A stretch of 64,000 nt of DNA from DASREM01 sp035652095 (GTDB lineage: Bacteria > Acidobacteriota > Terriglobia > Terriglobales > Acidobacteriaceae): positions 62,001 through 126,000 of the forward strand of contig DASREM010000014.1 of NCBI GenBank assembly GCA_035652095.1, read 5' to 3'. Position 1 is the stretch's first letter. Every line of letters begins with the position of its first letter. This document shows, piece by piece, positions 24,523 to 38,300 of the stretch. Made by a program: the position numbers and the translations under genes. The notes under the pieces are model-generated. The model was not told where the DNA came from and did not search any database. It worked only from the letters and a program-made list of their open reading frames with translations.

Positions 24523-25720
24523 GAGCCGGTTCCAATACTTCGTGCGCGTCCGGATCGTAAATCGGCAGCAGCGGCATCGAATTTAAGTTGCGGAAAAAGA
24601 ACCAAAGCCACAGACCACCCATCGCAATGGGAAGCACGATATCCGCCCACGTGACGGTAATGGTGCGCGAGAAATTCGGTTCCACAAGCCAGATCAGATC
24701 CACGTACCGCATTAGCATCAACCACACCGCAAGCCACACCAACCGCGTAACGTCGCGTTTGAAGGGACGCGACAGTAGGATCACAAACGGCACGGCAAAG
24801 TGAAACAATGCCAGGATTAGCCCGAACACTCCCCAGCCGCCGTTCAGCCGTTTCAGGTACCAACTGATCTCCTCCGGCAGATCTCCAGCCCAGATGATCA
24901 GCCACTGCGAAAACGAGAAGTAGGCCCAGAGCATCACGAAGGTCAGCATCAGCTTGCCGTGGTCGTGAACGAAACTGGGCTTTAGCCAATCCGACATGGG
25001 CTTGTAGCGCACCAGCATGCGCTCGATCACCACTGCGAAACAGATTGCCGACAAGCCCTGACCCGCGAGAAACAGCAACCCATAGATGGTCGAGATCCAA
25101 CTCGGGTCCAGCGACATGACCCAGTCGATGGCCGCGAAGGAAATGGTCAAGCCGTACAGGATCAGTCCCGGCCCGCTCAGCGCCTTGAACTTCGAAACGT
25201 TGTCTACCGGGCCGCGATCGGTCTCGCTTGACCATTTCGTCAGCAGGTAAGACAGCACGTTCCAGATCGCAAGGTAGATGGCCGCGCGAATCACGAATCC
25301 GGTGACATTCAGATAACTCTGCGTGATCCATACCAGGTGTTCGCGCAGGCGCTTGTTCTCGATGTTCTCCAGAGGCTGCGCCCAGATATAGAGCCGGTGC
25401 ACTCCGAAAATAATCGGGATGAACAGTACCGCCATCAGCGGCGCACAGCGCATGGCCGCGCCCATGATGCGCCGGATCACCATACCCCATCCGCCGCCGG
25501 TCAAGTGACGCAACATCAGGATCGCCATCGATCCCAGCGTCAGTCCCAGCCACGCCATGTAGCTGGTGAGATAGCCGCGGTAGAAAACCTCCGGCTGCAG
25601 AAATCCGCCAATCACCGCAATCACTGAAAACGCCGCACCCACAATCAGGGAACGCGACTGAATGACCCGAGTCACGGGAGGCGCCATCAACTCCGAACTG
25701 TTCATGCGCACCGTGCTCAT
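24515..25720 (-). CDS. actF: Alternative complex III membrane subunit ActF
   Basis: 401-residue polytopic protein with about ten membrane helices, related to but smaller than ActC. SFAAIDWVMSLDPSWISTIYGLLF and YFSFSQWLIIWAGDLPEEI are characteristic ActF segments. It lacks redox cofactors and probably forms part of the proton-translocating or quinol-binding membrane core. Its ATG overlaps the end of ActE (ATGA). The N-terminal 25 residues are polar and cytoplasmic. Confidence 0.88.
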   Translation of the reverse strand: MSTVRMNSSELMAPPVTRVIQSRSLIVGAAFSVIAVIGGFLQPEVFYRGYLTSYMAWLGLTLGSMAILMLRHLTGGGWGMVIRRIMGAAMRCAPLMAVLFIPIIFGVHRLYIWAQPLENIENKRLREHLVWITQSYLNVTGFVIRAAIYLAIWNVLSYLLTKWSSETDRGPVDNVSKFKALSGPGLILYGLTISFAAIDWVMSLDPSWISTIYGLLFLAGQGLSAICFAVVIERMLVRYKPMSDWLKPSFVHDHGKLMLTFVMLWAYFSFSQWLIIWAGDLPEEISWYLKRLNGGWGVFGLILALFHFAVPFVILLSRPFKRDVTRLVWLAVWLMLMRYVDLIWLVEPNFSRTITVTWADIVLPIAMGGLWLWFFFRNLNSMPLLPIYDPDAHEVLEPAHE

Positions 25721-26373
25721 TTCGGCTGCTCTCCTTGTTCGCTTTTTCCGGGGGCAATCAACTCAGGCTGGGTAGCGCCCGATCCGGGTTCGCCGAACTG
25801 CGGCGGCACAGACGGGACCTGCTGTCCTTGCGGGACTTCGGCGGCCGTCGCTCCCTGGCTCAATTGCAGCGCGCGAATGTAGGCGACGATGGCCCAACGG
25901 TCGCGCGGCGGGATCTGTGACGCGTAGTCGGGCATCGCTCCGAACCCGTGGGTCATGACGTCGAAAAAATATCCCAGAGGCGCCTTGCGCAGGCGCTCCG
26001 TGTGGTAGGACGGAGGCTTGCGATATCCGCGCTGCACGATCATTCCGTTTCCGTCGCCGAGCCGGGAATGACACGGAGCGCAGTAGATGTTAAAGCGTTG
26101 CTGTCCCCTCGCCAGCACGTCCTGCGTCACCGGAAACGGCATGTAATCGCCGGGGTTTTGACCCACCATACCCGTGTAGAAATACGTATCTTCGTGCAGT
26201 TCGCCGCGCGCGACTGTGTCCGGAATCGGATCCCGCGCCGAGCGCAGATCGGAATAGAAATCGCTCATCGCCAGCGGCTTGAACTTGGGCTGGTCGTGCA
26301 TATCCTGGCGGCATCCGGCCAACGCAAGCAGCGCGAGCAGTCCCAACCATGCGAATTTGTTTCGGCGCAACAT
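25717..26373 (-). CDS. actE: Alternative complex III monoheme cytochrome c lipoprotein ActE
   Basis: 218-residue lipoprotein. The signal segment LGLLALLALAGC has a lipobox with acylated Cys21. The cytochrome c domain has CAPCH as heme site and GAMPDYA as the likely Met ligand. The C-terminal 45 residues are Gln/Pro-rich and disordered. ActE is expected to carry electrons from the ActA hemes to the oxidase. It starts 3 bases after ActD. Confidence 0.9.
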   Translation of the reverse strand: MLRRNKFAWLGLLALLALAGCRQDMHDQPKFKPLAMSDFYSDLRSARDPIPDTVARGELHEDTYFYTGMVGQNPGDYMPFPVTQDVLARGQQRFNIYCAPCHSRLGDGNGMIVQRGYRKPPSYHTERLRKAPLGYFFDVMTHGFGAMPDYASQIPPRDRWAIVAYIRALQLSQGATAAEVPQGQQVPSVPPQFGEPGSGATQPELIAPGKSEQGEQPK

Positions 26374-26376
26374 CGC

Positions 26377-26913
26377 TTACCCGGGGACCTCCGAAAGCGA
26401 ACGTGGCCGCAGGGCTTCCAGGAAGGCACGGGTTGAAGCAGTGTCGTACTTGGGATCGGAAGAAAACACGATCAGAAAAAACCGGTCTTTCGTCGCAAAC
26501 GCAAATCGCGGCACGTTGAACACCGGGTGATATGGCATGGGCAATCCATTCAGCGCAAGCATGCCAAACACGGCTGAGATCCCGGCAAACAGAATCGTCA
26601 TCTCGAACGTCACCACGATGAACGAGGGCCAGGAATGCATCGGCCGCCCCGCGATGTTGATGGGATAGCTGATGGTCGCAATCCAGTACTGCATCAAGTA
26701 GCCCGTCAGGCCGCCGAGAATGCCTCCAATCAGCACCACCAGTGGAACCGCATTCTTGTGGAAACCGATTGCCTCTCCCAATTCTTCGATGGGAAACGGA
26801 CTGTAGGCATCAATCTTCTTGTACCCCGCCTCGTAGGTTTGTCGAGCCGCCGCAACCAGGTCCGTTGGGTTGTCGAACTCAGCCATAAGGCCATAGATCA
26901 GCGTGCGCTTCAT
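26377..26913 (-). CDS. actD: Alternative complex III subunit ActD (DUF3341)
   Basis: 178-residue membrane protein with two helices (about 55-77 and 100-122). The N-terminal YGLMAEFDNPTDLVAAARQTYEAGY region and YSPFPIEEL are typical of DUF3341. The end LIVFSSDPKYD followed by TRAFLEAL closes the domain. No cofactor site. Its ATG overlaps the end of ActC by 4 bases. Confidence 0.9.
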   Translation of the reverse strand: MKRTLIYGLMAEFDNPTDLVAAARQTYEAGYKKIDAYSPFPIEELGEAIGFHKNAVPLVVLIGGILGGLTGYLMQYWIATISYPINIAGRPMHSWPSFIVVTFEMTILFAGISAVFGMLALNGLPMPYHPVFNVPRFAFATKDRFFLIVFSSDPKYDTASTRAFLEALRPRSLSEVPG

Positions 26914-28289
26914 TCCTTTACCTCCGCCTGCGGCAGCAGAGTGCGCATTTCAAAAATCGAGATCATCGGCAGGATTCGCACGAACAGGAACATTGCGCAC
27001 AGGAACATGCCGATGGTGCCGATGTAAGTCATCCAGTCCCAGCGCGTCGGATAGTACATGCCCCACGACGAGTTCAGGAAGTCACGCTGCAGGCTGACCA
27101 CAACGATGATGAATCGTTCCAGCCACATGCCGACCAGGATCACGCCCGAGATCAAAAACAGCGCAGGCGGACTCTTACGCAACTTCCTGATCCAGAGCAC
27201 CTGGGGAACAAAAATATTGCAGGCCAGCAGCATGTAATAGAAGAACGCGTAGGGCCCGTGTAAACGGTTCCACAGGGTATAGGCGTCGTAACGATTTCCG
27301 CTGTACCAACCCATGAACGCCTCGATCGCATACCCGTAGGCGACGATCAATCCCGTCGCCAGCATGACCTTGGCGGAATTCTGCAGGTGGCGCTCGGTAA
27401 TGAAATCTTCCAATCCGTAGAACTTGCGAATGGGAATCGCGAGCATCAGCACCATGGCAAATCCGGAGTAGATCGCGCCCGCCACGAAGTAGGGCGGGAA
27501 GATCGTGGTGTGCCACCCCGGAACGATGCCGATAGCGAAATCGAAGCTGACGACCGTGTGCACTGAGAGCACTAGTGGCGTCGCCAGTCCGGCCAGCAAG
27601 AGATAGGAAGTTTCGTACCGCGCCCAGTGCCGCGCCGAACCGCGCCATCCCATGGCCAGCATGCCGTAAATCATCCTGGCCCAGCGATTTTCGGAGCGGT
27701 CGCGCAGGGTCGCCAAGTCGGGAATGAGACCGATGAACCAGAACAACAGCGAAATCGTGAAGTAGGTCGAGACCGCGAACACATCCCACACCAGGGGGCT
27801 GCGGAACTGCGGCCAGTAATTCATGGTGTTGGGATATGGGAACAGCCAGAAGAACAGCCATGGCCGGCCCAGGTGAAGTAGCGGGAACATGCCCGCGGCC
27901 GCCACCGCGAACAGCGTCATCGCTTCCGCAAACCGATTGATCGAGTTGCGCCACGACTGCCGTAACAACAGCAGAATGGCCGAAATCAGAGTGCCGGCGT
28001 GACCGATCCCGATCCACCACACAAAATTCACGATCGCGAATCCCCAGCCCACCGGGATGTTCACGCCCCAGATGCCAACGCCCTTCAGGAACAGGTATCC
28101 CACCGCGTAGAGCATGCCCATGAGCAGCAGGAATGAGACTCCAAACCCCACGAACCATCCGTTCGAGGTCGGGCGCGTGAGCACGATCGCGCTGATCTTG
28201 TCCGTGACAGACGCAAAGCTATGTCCCGGTTCGATGACAGGAGCTTGCCGGTTGGTCGCCGTCACGACTATTTGTTTCGAATCATCCAT
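26910..28289 (-). CDS. actC: Alternative complex III quinol-oxidising membrane subunit ActC (NrfD-like)
   Basis: 459-residue NrfD/PsrC-family protein with about ten membrane helices. It provides the presumed quinol site facing the Fe-S subunit ActB. VNFVWWIGIGHAGTLISAILLL is the typical conserved segment with the buried Gly-His, and GRPWLFFWLFPYPN, GWHTTIFPPYFVAGA and a WLERFIIVV segment are family hallmarks. It begins 18 bases after ActB. Confidence 0.92.
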   Translation of the reverse strand: MDDSKQIVVTATNRQAPVIEPGHSFASVTDKISAIVLTRPTSNGWFVGFGVSFLLLMGMLYAVGYLFLKGVGIWGVNIPVGWGFAIVNFVWWIGIGHAGTLISAILLLLRQSWRNSINRFAEAMTLFAVAAAGMFPLLHLGRPWLFFWLFPYPNTMNYWPQFRSPLVWDVFAVSTYFTISLLFWFIGLIPDLATLRDRSENRWARMIYGMLAMGWRGSARHWARYETSYLLLAGLATPLVLSVHTVVSFDFAIGIVPGWHTTIFPPYFVAGAIYSGFAMVLMLAIPIRKFYGLEDFITERHLQNSAKVMLATGLIVAYGYAIEAFMGWYSGNRYDAYTLWNRLHGPYAFFYYMLLACNIFVPQVLWIRKLRKSPPALFLISGVILVGMWLERFIIVVVSLQRDFLNSSWGMYYPTRWDWMTYIGTIGMFLCAMFLFVRILPMISIFEMRTLLPQAEVKE

Positions 28290-28307
28290 GCTTGGCAGCT
28301 CTCCGCA

Positions 28308-31391
<3,084 letters not shown>

Positions 31392-31424
31392 CGCAAACTT
31401 TCTCTGAACTCCGTGAAGCTGCCG

Positions 31425-32120
31425 TTACCGGTGACAGGTTGAACAACTGGTGATATCGCTGACCGTACGCAGCTTGTATTCCTTCACCAGGTCGGTCCCT
31501 AACGCAAGTTGATCGGTGTATTGCTTGCCGCCAACCGTGATCGGCTTGGCACCAGAGGGCTGCTCGTATCGCATGTTGAAGACCTGGTCGCGCGGGCGCA
31601 GATATTTCTGCGGCGCGCGATGGCAGTCCAGACACCACTCCATCTGCAGCGAAGCGTAGTTGTACATCAAAGGCATGCGGTCCACCGGACCATGGCAGGT
31701 GTTGCAGCCCACACCCTTATTGATATGAATACTGTGATTGAAATAAACGAAATCGGGCAGATCGTTCACCCGTGTCCACACCAGCGACTTGCCGCTGCGA
31801 AAACTTTCGCGCACCGGTTCCAGCAGCGGGGCTGCGGTCCAGATCTGCTGATGACAGTTCATGCAGGTCTTAGTGGGGGGAATGCCGGCAAAACTCGAAA
31901 CTTCGACCGAAGTGTGGCAATAGCGGCAATCGATGCCGAGCCCCGCCACATGATGCTGGTGGCTGAACGGCACTGGTTGCGGTTTGGCGACGGCCGCGTA
32001 AGTCACGTAAGGCGAGCGCTGGAACTCGATGCACGCCCAAAGCGCGATGGCCGCCACAAATACCGCTCCAAAAATTGTGGCCCGAGAGATTGTGTTAGTA
32101 CTGCGATGAAAGATCTGCAT
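31425..32120 (-). CDS. actA: Alternative complex III pentaheme cytochrome c ActA
   Basis: 231-residue protein with one N-terminal membrane helix (about 18-32) and five C-x-x-C-H heme sites: CRYCH, CMNCH, CNTCH, CLDCH and CSTCH, the last five residues from the end. Five hemes match ActA of characterised complexes. It is the first gene of a twelve-gene operon that runs to oxidase subunit IV. The ribosome-binding site is poor. Confidence 0.93.
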   Translation of the reverse strand: MQIFHRSTNTISRATIFGAVFVAAIALWACIEFQRSPYVTYAAVAKPQPVPFSHQHHVAGLGIDCRYCHTSVEVSSFAGIPPTKTCMNCHQQIWTAAPLLEPVRESFRSGKSLVWTRVNDLPDFVYFNHSIHINKGVGCNTCHGPVDRMPLMYNYASLQMEWCLDCHRAPQKYLRPRDQVFNMRYEQPSGAKPITVGGKQYTDQLALGTDLVKEYKLRTVSDITSCSTCHR

Positions 32121-32227
32121 CTATGAAAACTTTCAGTGCAGCGGGAAAAATTCCGGCGTCTGGAATTCATGTACTGCCCAGGCCAGACCCTCACAATGAG
32201 CTGTGACCGTGAACACGAAAACTTGTG

Positions 32228-32233
32228 ATTATA
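32228..32233 (-). promoter_or_regulatory. Candidate -10 box of the act-cta respiratory operon
   Basis: A perfect TATAAT on the minus strand in the 239-base gap upstream of actA. No recognisable -35 box lies 16-18 bases upstream. It would give an untranslated leader of about 100 bases, containing a stretch capable of weak pairing (GTGTTCACGGTCACAG) but no recognised riboswitch. The rest of the gap, an AT-rich block near 32275-32330, shows no gene. Confidence 0.35.
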
Positions 32234-32359
32234 GCAGCAGGAATGGATCGCGGGGGAGAAAGCACGCCGCAATCAACAAAAAAATTTCACGGTTGCATTT
32301 TGGGAAAATCATATTCTGAAATCAACTCTGCGAGCCCAACCAACGCTCTCGCTTCGAAG

Positions 32360-33805
32360 CTATCTTAAATTCATGACCAACAACTTTGGTTCCGTCATCT
32401 CCTCGATGGCATAACGCAGACCCTCGCGGCCCAGGCCGGAGTCCTTGATGCCTCCATAGGGCATGTGATCGATGCGGAAGGTCGGCACGTCTCCGGCAAT
32501 CACGCTGCCCACTTCCAACTCCTCGTAGGCGTTGAACAGCAGTTTGACGTCCCTGGTGAAAATGCCTGCCTGCAGGCCATAGGGAGAGTTGTTCACCTGC
32601 CGCAGCGCTTCTCCAAAATCCTCGTAGGTCTCAAGAGTCACGACCGGTCCAAAAATTTCCTGGCAGTTTACTTTCATGTCAGCCCGCGTGTTGGTGAGCA
32701 CAGTGGGCTCTACGATGGAACCTCTTCGCTGTCCTCCAGCCAGCAGTCGCGCACCGCCGCGTACGGCTTCCTGCACCCAGTCGATGGTGCGGATGGCATC
32801 GCTTTCGCGAATCAGCGGGCCCAGATCGGTACTGTCGTCCAGCGGGTCCCCGGTTTTGAGCTTCTTCACCCCTGCCAGGAGCAGTTCGGTGAACTTGCCG
32901 AAAACCGACCGTTCCACCAGGATCCGCTGCACCGAGATGCAGGTCTGCCCGGCGTAGGCGAAGCCCCCTGCGACGCAGCGCTCAGCGGCATAGTTAAGGT
33001 CGGCGTCGTTGTGCACCAGCACGCCGGCATTTCCGCCCAACTCAAGGATGACCTTTTTCTTCCCGGCGCGGCGTTTGATGTCCCAACCTACCGATGCGCT
33101 GCCCGTGAAGCTGATCAACTTGAGCCGCTCGTCGGTCACCAGCAATCCCGCGTCTTCGTTCGAGAGTGGCAGGACGTTGAGCGCCCCATCCGGCCAACCC
33201 GCCTGCTGCACGGTGTGGGCAAGCAGCAACGCCGATAGCGGCGTTTGCGGCGCCGGCTTCAGCACCATGGGGCAGCCACTCGCAATCGCCGGCGCCAGCT
33301 TGTGGGCCACCAGGTTCACGGGAAAATTGAATGGGGTAATTCCGGCAATCGGCCCCAGCGGAAAGCGCTTTACGATTCCCCAGCGCCCGGCCGTGAATTC
33401 CTGCCAGTCGAGCGGGAGGTACTCGCCGTAGTTACGCGTGCTTTCCTCGGCGGCCACTGTGAAGGTGAAGATCGCGCGCTCCACTTCCGTTCGCGCGGCC
33501 TTGATGGGCTTGCCCGCCTCCTGGGCGACGGTGCGCGCGAACTCCTCTTTGCGCTCTGCAATTCCTTGCGCAACCCGCTTCAAAACTCGCTGACGCTCGA
33601 AGGCGGGTAAGCGGCGGGTGGTGCCGAACGCCTTTACCGCTGCAGCAATTGCAGCTTCCGCGTGCTCCCGCCGGCCCTGGTACACAGTTCCAACCAGAGC
33701 ACCGTCATACGGAGACTTCACCTCCACCACATCTCCGCTCTCGAGCCACTTGCCATCAACCAAAAAGCCTTGCGTGCTGACGGGAGTTGCTGTCATCTGG
33801 GCCAT
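32360..33805 (-). CDS. Aldehyde dehydrogenase family protein
   Basis: 481-residue NAD(P)-dependent aldehyde dehydrogenase. GITPFNFPVNLVAHK, the cofactor loop FTGSASVGW, the general base Glu in LELGGNAGV, and the nucleophile Cys in YAGQTCISVQRI are all present, followed by EIFGPVV. It resembles the lactaldehyde/non-phosphorylating glyceraldehyde phosphate dehydrogenase side of the family. The ATG at 33805 has CAGGAGA seven bases upstream; the frame runs 52 codons further but through sequence without family features. Divergent from the amidase gene across 117 bases. Confidence 0.9.
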   Translation of the reverse strand: MAQMTATPVSTQGFLVDGKWLESGDVVEVKSPYDGALVGTVYQGRREHAEAAIAAAVKAFGTTRRLPAFERQRVLKRVAQGIAERKEEFARTVAQEAGKPIKAARTEVERAIFTFTVAAEESTRNYGEYLPLDWQEFTAGRWGIVKRFPLGPIAGITPFNFPVNLVAHKLAPAIASGCPMVLKPAPQTPLSALLLAHTVQQAGWPDGALNVLPLSNEDAGLLVTDERLKLISFTGSASVGWDIKRRAGKKKVILELGGNAGVLVHNDADLNYAAERCVAGGFAYAGQTCISVQRILVERSVFGKFTELLLAGVKKLKTGDPLDDSTDLGPLIRESDAIRTIDWVQEAVRGGARLLAGGQRRGSIVEPTVLTNTRADMKVNCQEIFGPVVTLETYEDFGEALRQVNNSPYGLQAGIFTRDVKLLFNAYEELEVGSVIAGDVPTFRIDHMPYGGIKDSGLGREGLRYAIEEMTEPKLLVMNLR

Positions 33806-33922
33806 CGTGGGTCTCCTGAGCCGCACCTGGTCGAACCGGAAGATTATAGGACTTCCGGCAAGTCCTGGACGTCCTATTCGATTCCGGTTCGAGTTTTCTA
33901 GATTCCTGGCTTGTGTTGGATA

Positions 33923-35338
33923 ATGGGGGCGCTCCCGGACCGCGAGAATCGAAAATTGCAAACCCTACTTGAACTGTCCCAAATGTTCCGGAACCACTCC
34001 GCGTCGCCGGTGGAGATCACCTCCGACTGCCTTTCTCGAATCAAACGGCTGAATCCAGTATTGAAAGCTTTTATCACGGTCACGGGAAACTCGGCTCTCG
34101 AGCAGGCGCGCTCCGCGGAAGCTGAGATTCACGCCGGCCGGTGGCGCGGGCCCTTGCATGGGGTTCCGCTTGGGCTCAAGGACATCATCGACACGCAAGC
34201 GGTGCGCACCACCGCTGCCAGTGCGGTTTTCAAGGATCGCGTTCCCGCCCGCGACGCGGATGTTGTCTCTCGCTTGCAACAAGCTGGCGCCGTGTTCCTC
34301 GGCAAGCAAAACCTGCACGAGTTCGCATATGGAGGCAGTTCGGTCATCAGCTACTTCGGAGAGGTGCGCAATGCATGGAATGTCGCCCATATTGCGGGAG
34401 GTTCGTCAGGAGGCTCGGCCACGTCCGTCGCGGCAGGACTGGGTTACGGAACGGTCGGCACCGACACCGCGGGATCGATCCGCGATCCGGCATCGCTTTG
34501 CGGCGTTGTCGGCATCAAGCCAACTTATGGCCGGGTCAGCGCCCGCGGAGTGATTCCACTGTCCCAGTCGCTGGATCACGTCGGTCCCCTGGCCAGAACC
34601 ATCGCCGATACCGCCGCCCTATTGCAAGCCATCGCCGGATACGACGCGGAAGACCCTGCAAGCGTTGATGTCCCCGTTCCCGATTACCTGGGCGCCCTCG
34701 ACCAGCCTCTCGGCCGGACTCGTATCGGCGTTCCCCGTCACTTCTTCTTCGATGAGCTCGATCCAGAAATCGCAGCGGCTGTGAAGAATGCCCTTGAGGT
34801 CTTCACGTCCATGCGGGCGGAAATTCGCGAGATCAAGCTGGAGGTGCCGACCGACCGCACCCTGCAAGCCGCCGAATCGTATGACTATCATCGCAAGATG
34901 ATCGCCCGTTCTCCGGGTTTGTATCAACCGGAGACGCTGCGCCGTATTCGCACCGGGGAGAACACTACAGCAGAGGAAATCGAGAAAGCTCGCCGTGAAC
35001 TGGCACATGCACGCCACGAGATTGCCTCCGTTTTTGAGCATGTCGACGTCCTCATCACGCCGACCGTGCCCATTGCTACTCCCATGCTGCAGGAACTGAA
35101 GCAACATCCCGAGCAACTCCGGCCGCGAGAGTTAGCTCTGCTGCGCAACACGCGTCCGATTAACGTTTGGGGATTACCGGCAATCTCGCTGCCCTGCGGG
35201 TTCACTAAGGCAGGCCTTCCGATCGGGCTGCAGATCGTCGGGCCTCATTGGGAAGAAGTTCGTGTTTTCCAGGTAGGCTACGCCTACGAGCGGGCCACCG
35301 CCTGGCACAAGCGAATGCCCGCGATAATGACTAGTTGA
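33923..35338 (+). CDS. Amidase signature family hydrolase
   Basis: 471-residue amidase. The Ser-cisSer-Lys triad is visible: Lys in VPLGLKDI, the cis-Ser in AGGSSGGSATSVAAG and the nucleophile in TDTAGSIRDPASLCG. The rest (GIKPTYGRVS, GPLARTIADTAALL) fits GatA and related amidases, but no gatB or gatC is nearby, so a free-standing amide hydrolase is likelier than the tRNA amidotransferase subunit. ATG 33923 is taken over an upstream TTG. Its last 8 bases overlap the convergent DUF3857 gene tail to tail. Confidence 0.87.
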   Translation: MGALPDRENRKLQTLLELSQMFRNHSASPVEITSDCLSRIKRLNPVLKAFITVTGNSALEQARSAEAEIHAGRWRGPLHGVPLGLKDIIDTQAVRTTAASAVFKDRVPARDADVVSRLQQAGAVFLGKQNLHEFAYGGSSVISYFGEVRNAWNVAHIAGGSSGGSATSVAAGLGYGTVGTDTAGSIRDPASLCGVVGIKPTYGRVSARGVIPLSQSLDHVGPLARTIADTAALLQAIAGYDAEDPASVDVPVPDYLGALDQPLGRTRIGVPRHFFFDELDPEIAAAVKNALEVFTSMRAEIREIKLEVPTDRTLQAAESYDYHRKMIARSPGLYQPETLRRIRTGENTTAEEIEKARRELAHARHEIASVFEHVDVLITPTVPIATPMLQELKQHPEQLRPRELALLRNTRPINVWGLPAISLPCGFTKAGLPIGLQIVGPHWEEVRVFQVGYAYERATAWHKRMPAIMTS

Positions 35339-38300
35339 CCGAAGCCACATCGCTGGGCAATAGCAGCACGAAACCGCACTCCCCTGTTGCCTGGGAGCAG
35401 GAGAGGGTTCCCCGGCGCACAATCTGCGTCGGCGCATCGTCGGGAAAAGGCTGGTTGAATTTCGCGCTACGTAACGCCTCGCTGAAGATTTTGAGCTTCT
35501 CTTCTCCGTTTACAAACTTCACGCCCTGCACGCTCGGTGCGCCCCCGGCATTGGCCAGAAGGATGAAAAAATCGGCGCTCGCCGTCTCCTTCGCCACTCT
35601 GCCCAGCGACACGGTTCGCATCTTCTGCAACTCGTCCCGGTAGCGATCCACAGTCGCATCGACTTTGCCTCCCCCAACCAATGCAGCCAGATGCGTGCGC
35701 GCCTCTGGCTCGGGACGCATGGCCGCGAGCGCCATGGCATAGACCCGAATGGCGTCGTCGCGCCTGCCTTGCTTTTGATAAAGCTGCCCCAGGTGGTCCC
35801 CAATGTCGCTGTGCTGATCGAGAGCCCACGCCGCAGCCAGATATTTCTCGGCCTTTGCCAGATCGTTTTTCGTGAAGTAAACCCAGCCCAGCGTGTCCCA
35901 ATACGCGGCCAGGGAACTGGTGGTCCCCAGGTCGCGCGGGTTCAACTGGTCAAGCGCCACGTTTCGCGACGCCGCCACGGTTGCCGCCACCGCCGACTCC
36001 GCGTATTGCTGCGCGCGCTCCAGGTGCGAATTTCTTAGCGTCAAATCATAGGCAATGTCGTTCCACACTACCGGAGTCGCCGACAGGTCCACCGCTCGAT
36101 CAAACGCCGCCAGCGCTTTCTCATCCTGCCCTAGGTTGAGGTACGCCTGCCCGAGGTTCACCTGAATCACTGGATTTTCAGGAGTAAGTGAGGCGGCCTT
36201 TTCGAACTCCGGAACCGCCGCATCGTATTTCTTCTGCTCGACATACATCCCTGCCAGCGCGCCGTGCGCATAATTACTCAGCGGATTGATTTCCAACGCC
36301 TTCTTGTAAGCTGCCTCGGCTTGCTCATAATTTCGTGCCGTACTGTAGGCCCATCCCAGGTTTCCGTAGGCGTACTCGTCGTAAGGATCCAGATCAGCCT
36401 GTTTGCGAAATGCCTCGATCGCCTGTTCGGTCTTGTGCTGCCCCATGTATGCGCGTCCCAGGCTGACCCAGGCGTTCTTGTGTTTCGGATCGCTGTCCAG
36501 CAGCCGTTTCAGCAGGTCAATCGCGCTCTGGAAATCGCCGCGATCCAGCGCGGCCCTGGCGGCATCGTTGAGATCGTCCCCCTTCAAGTTCGCCGCCGCC
36601 GCCGGAGTTCCTGCCGCGGAACTGTCTACCGACAGATGTTGTGCCACATCAGCCAGCACCGCCCGGCGAAAGGCGAGATAGTCGTTATTCCGCGTGGGTG
36701 GAAGTTCCCGCACGCTGGTGACCAGCCGTCGCTCCCCGGTGAATACGTTCCCCTCCGCCTTGTAACTGGCCTCGTACTCGGCGTAATCGCGCTTCATCGA
36801 GAATGGCAGCGGAACCCGCTCGCTGTACTTCGCGGGAAATTGCAGCCGCAGGTGGTACGAGTATTCGGCCGGCGATCCCAGTTGAATCGGATCGCTGACC
36901 AGTTCGCTCTCGTTGACTTCCGTCAACGTGATTGTGGAGAGCGGCAACGCAACATCCGACTTCTTCTTCGCCCAATCCAGGAAATTGGGAGCCGAAATGT
37001 CGTACTCGATCACGAATGGATTTTTGGTCGCGGCCGGGTCGCCGACCTTCAGGTTGCTCACCTCTCCATCCAGGCCGCCCAGCGAACTGCTGCGTTTCAA
37101 GAGCTGCTGCCACTGCGCATTCGGGATGCGCCGGAACAGCAGCCTCATGAACAGCTCCATGTCGCCGCGCACGGTGACCTTCACGTGCAAGTCGAGCTTG
37201 CCCAGTTCGTTCACTTTGCCGTCAAGGTCCTGGATTTGAATGTTGTGCATCGGCGGATCGGCGGGTGTCTCCTCCAGGTGAGGAGTGCCGTTTGCGGGCA
37301 CCACCAGCGCCTCCTTTTTTCGCAACGATGGCGACAGCAGACGAAAAGGGGCCACCTCGGTGGTCGTGTCCATCCATACTTCCTCTTTAGCGAGTGGCAC
37401 CAGGCTGATCACATGGTCGAACTGCGACGGCGACGGAACGAATACGTCCAGCTTGCGGTTGGAGTTAATCAGCACCGACGACGCGTGGTAGCCCGAGGCT
37501 TCGAGCAGCGCCGCCAACAACGTGTGCTTGTCTTTGCAGTCGCCATACTGGTTGTGCAGCACGTCGCTTGCCGAGTGCGGCTGATATCGCCCCACTCCAA
37601 ACGACAAGCTGATGTAGCGGAAGTTTGTGGCAACGAAATCGTACAAGGCCGAGATCTTGTCGAGATCCGTCGTCTTGCCTGCGGTCAGTTCCGCGGCTTT
37701 CTTTCTGATTTCGTCGGTGGGTTGCCGGCGGTCTTTTTCCAGACCCGCATACCACCGGCCCAGATCTTCCCAGTTCGCAAACGTGGTCATCTGCACCGAC
37801 GGTGGCTCTGGTTCCTTCCGGGCTTTTTTCTTCTCCCCTGCTTCGTCTTCCCGGACGCGATGCGAGCTGTTCCATAAATAAATTTTGCGGCCGCTCACTT
37901 CGGTGATCTTCGGCTCGAATCCCGGCTGGTTCTTGACCTCAAGCCGTCGGTCCCGCGGGACATTCAACTCAAGCTGCTCGTCGAGCACAATCTCGTTCTT
38001 GAGAAAGGTGTGCTCCATCCAGAACTGCCCCGGGCCCAGCGGCGTATGGATGGTGCTCACGATGTCGTATTCCAATTCCTCGCCGGGACGCAAGCCCGGC
38101 ACCGTGATGTGCTTCTGCCGGTAATCGGTGTAAACGGGAGCTTCCCGTTCGATCGGAGCGCTCAGGTCTTGCACCGAGTCTTCCGGGGCTGAAACCGTGC
38201 TGCCATCCGCTTTCAACACACGAACGTAAGGAATGTCCACCTTCTCATTCGCCGAGTTATATCCGAAGACCAGCTGGCCCCATTGCTCAACCCCCGCCTC

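Noticed and set aside
33911..35338. Assigning gatA to the amidase
   Set aside because: No gatB or gatC beside it, and the catalytic motifs are shared with many free-standing amidases.
36264..37877. A 537-codon plus-strand ORF opposite the DUF3857/TPR gene
   Set aside because: Shadow frame of a repetitive coding region; composition dominated by Arg, Val and Leu without domain structure.
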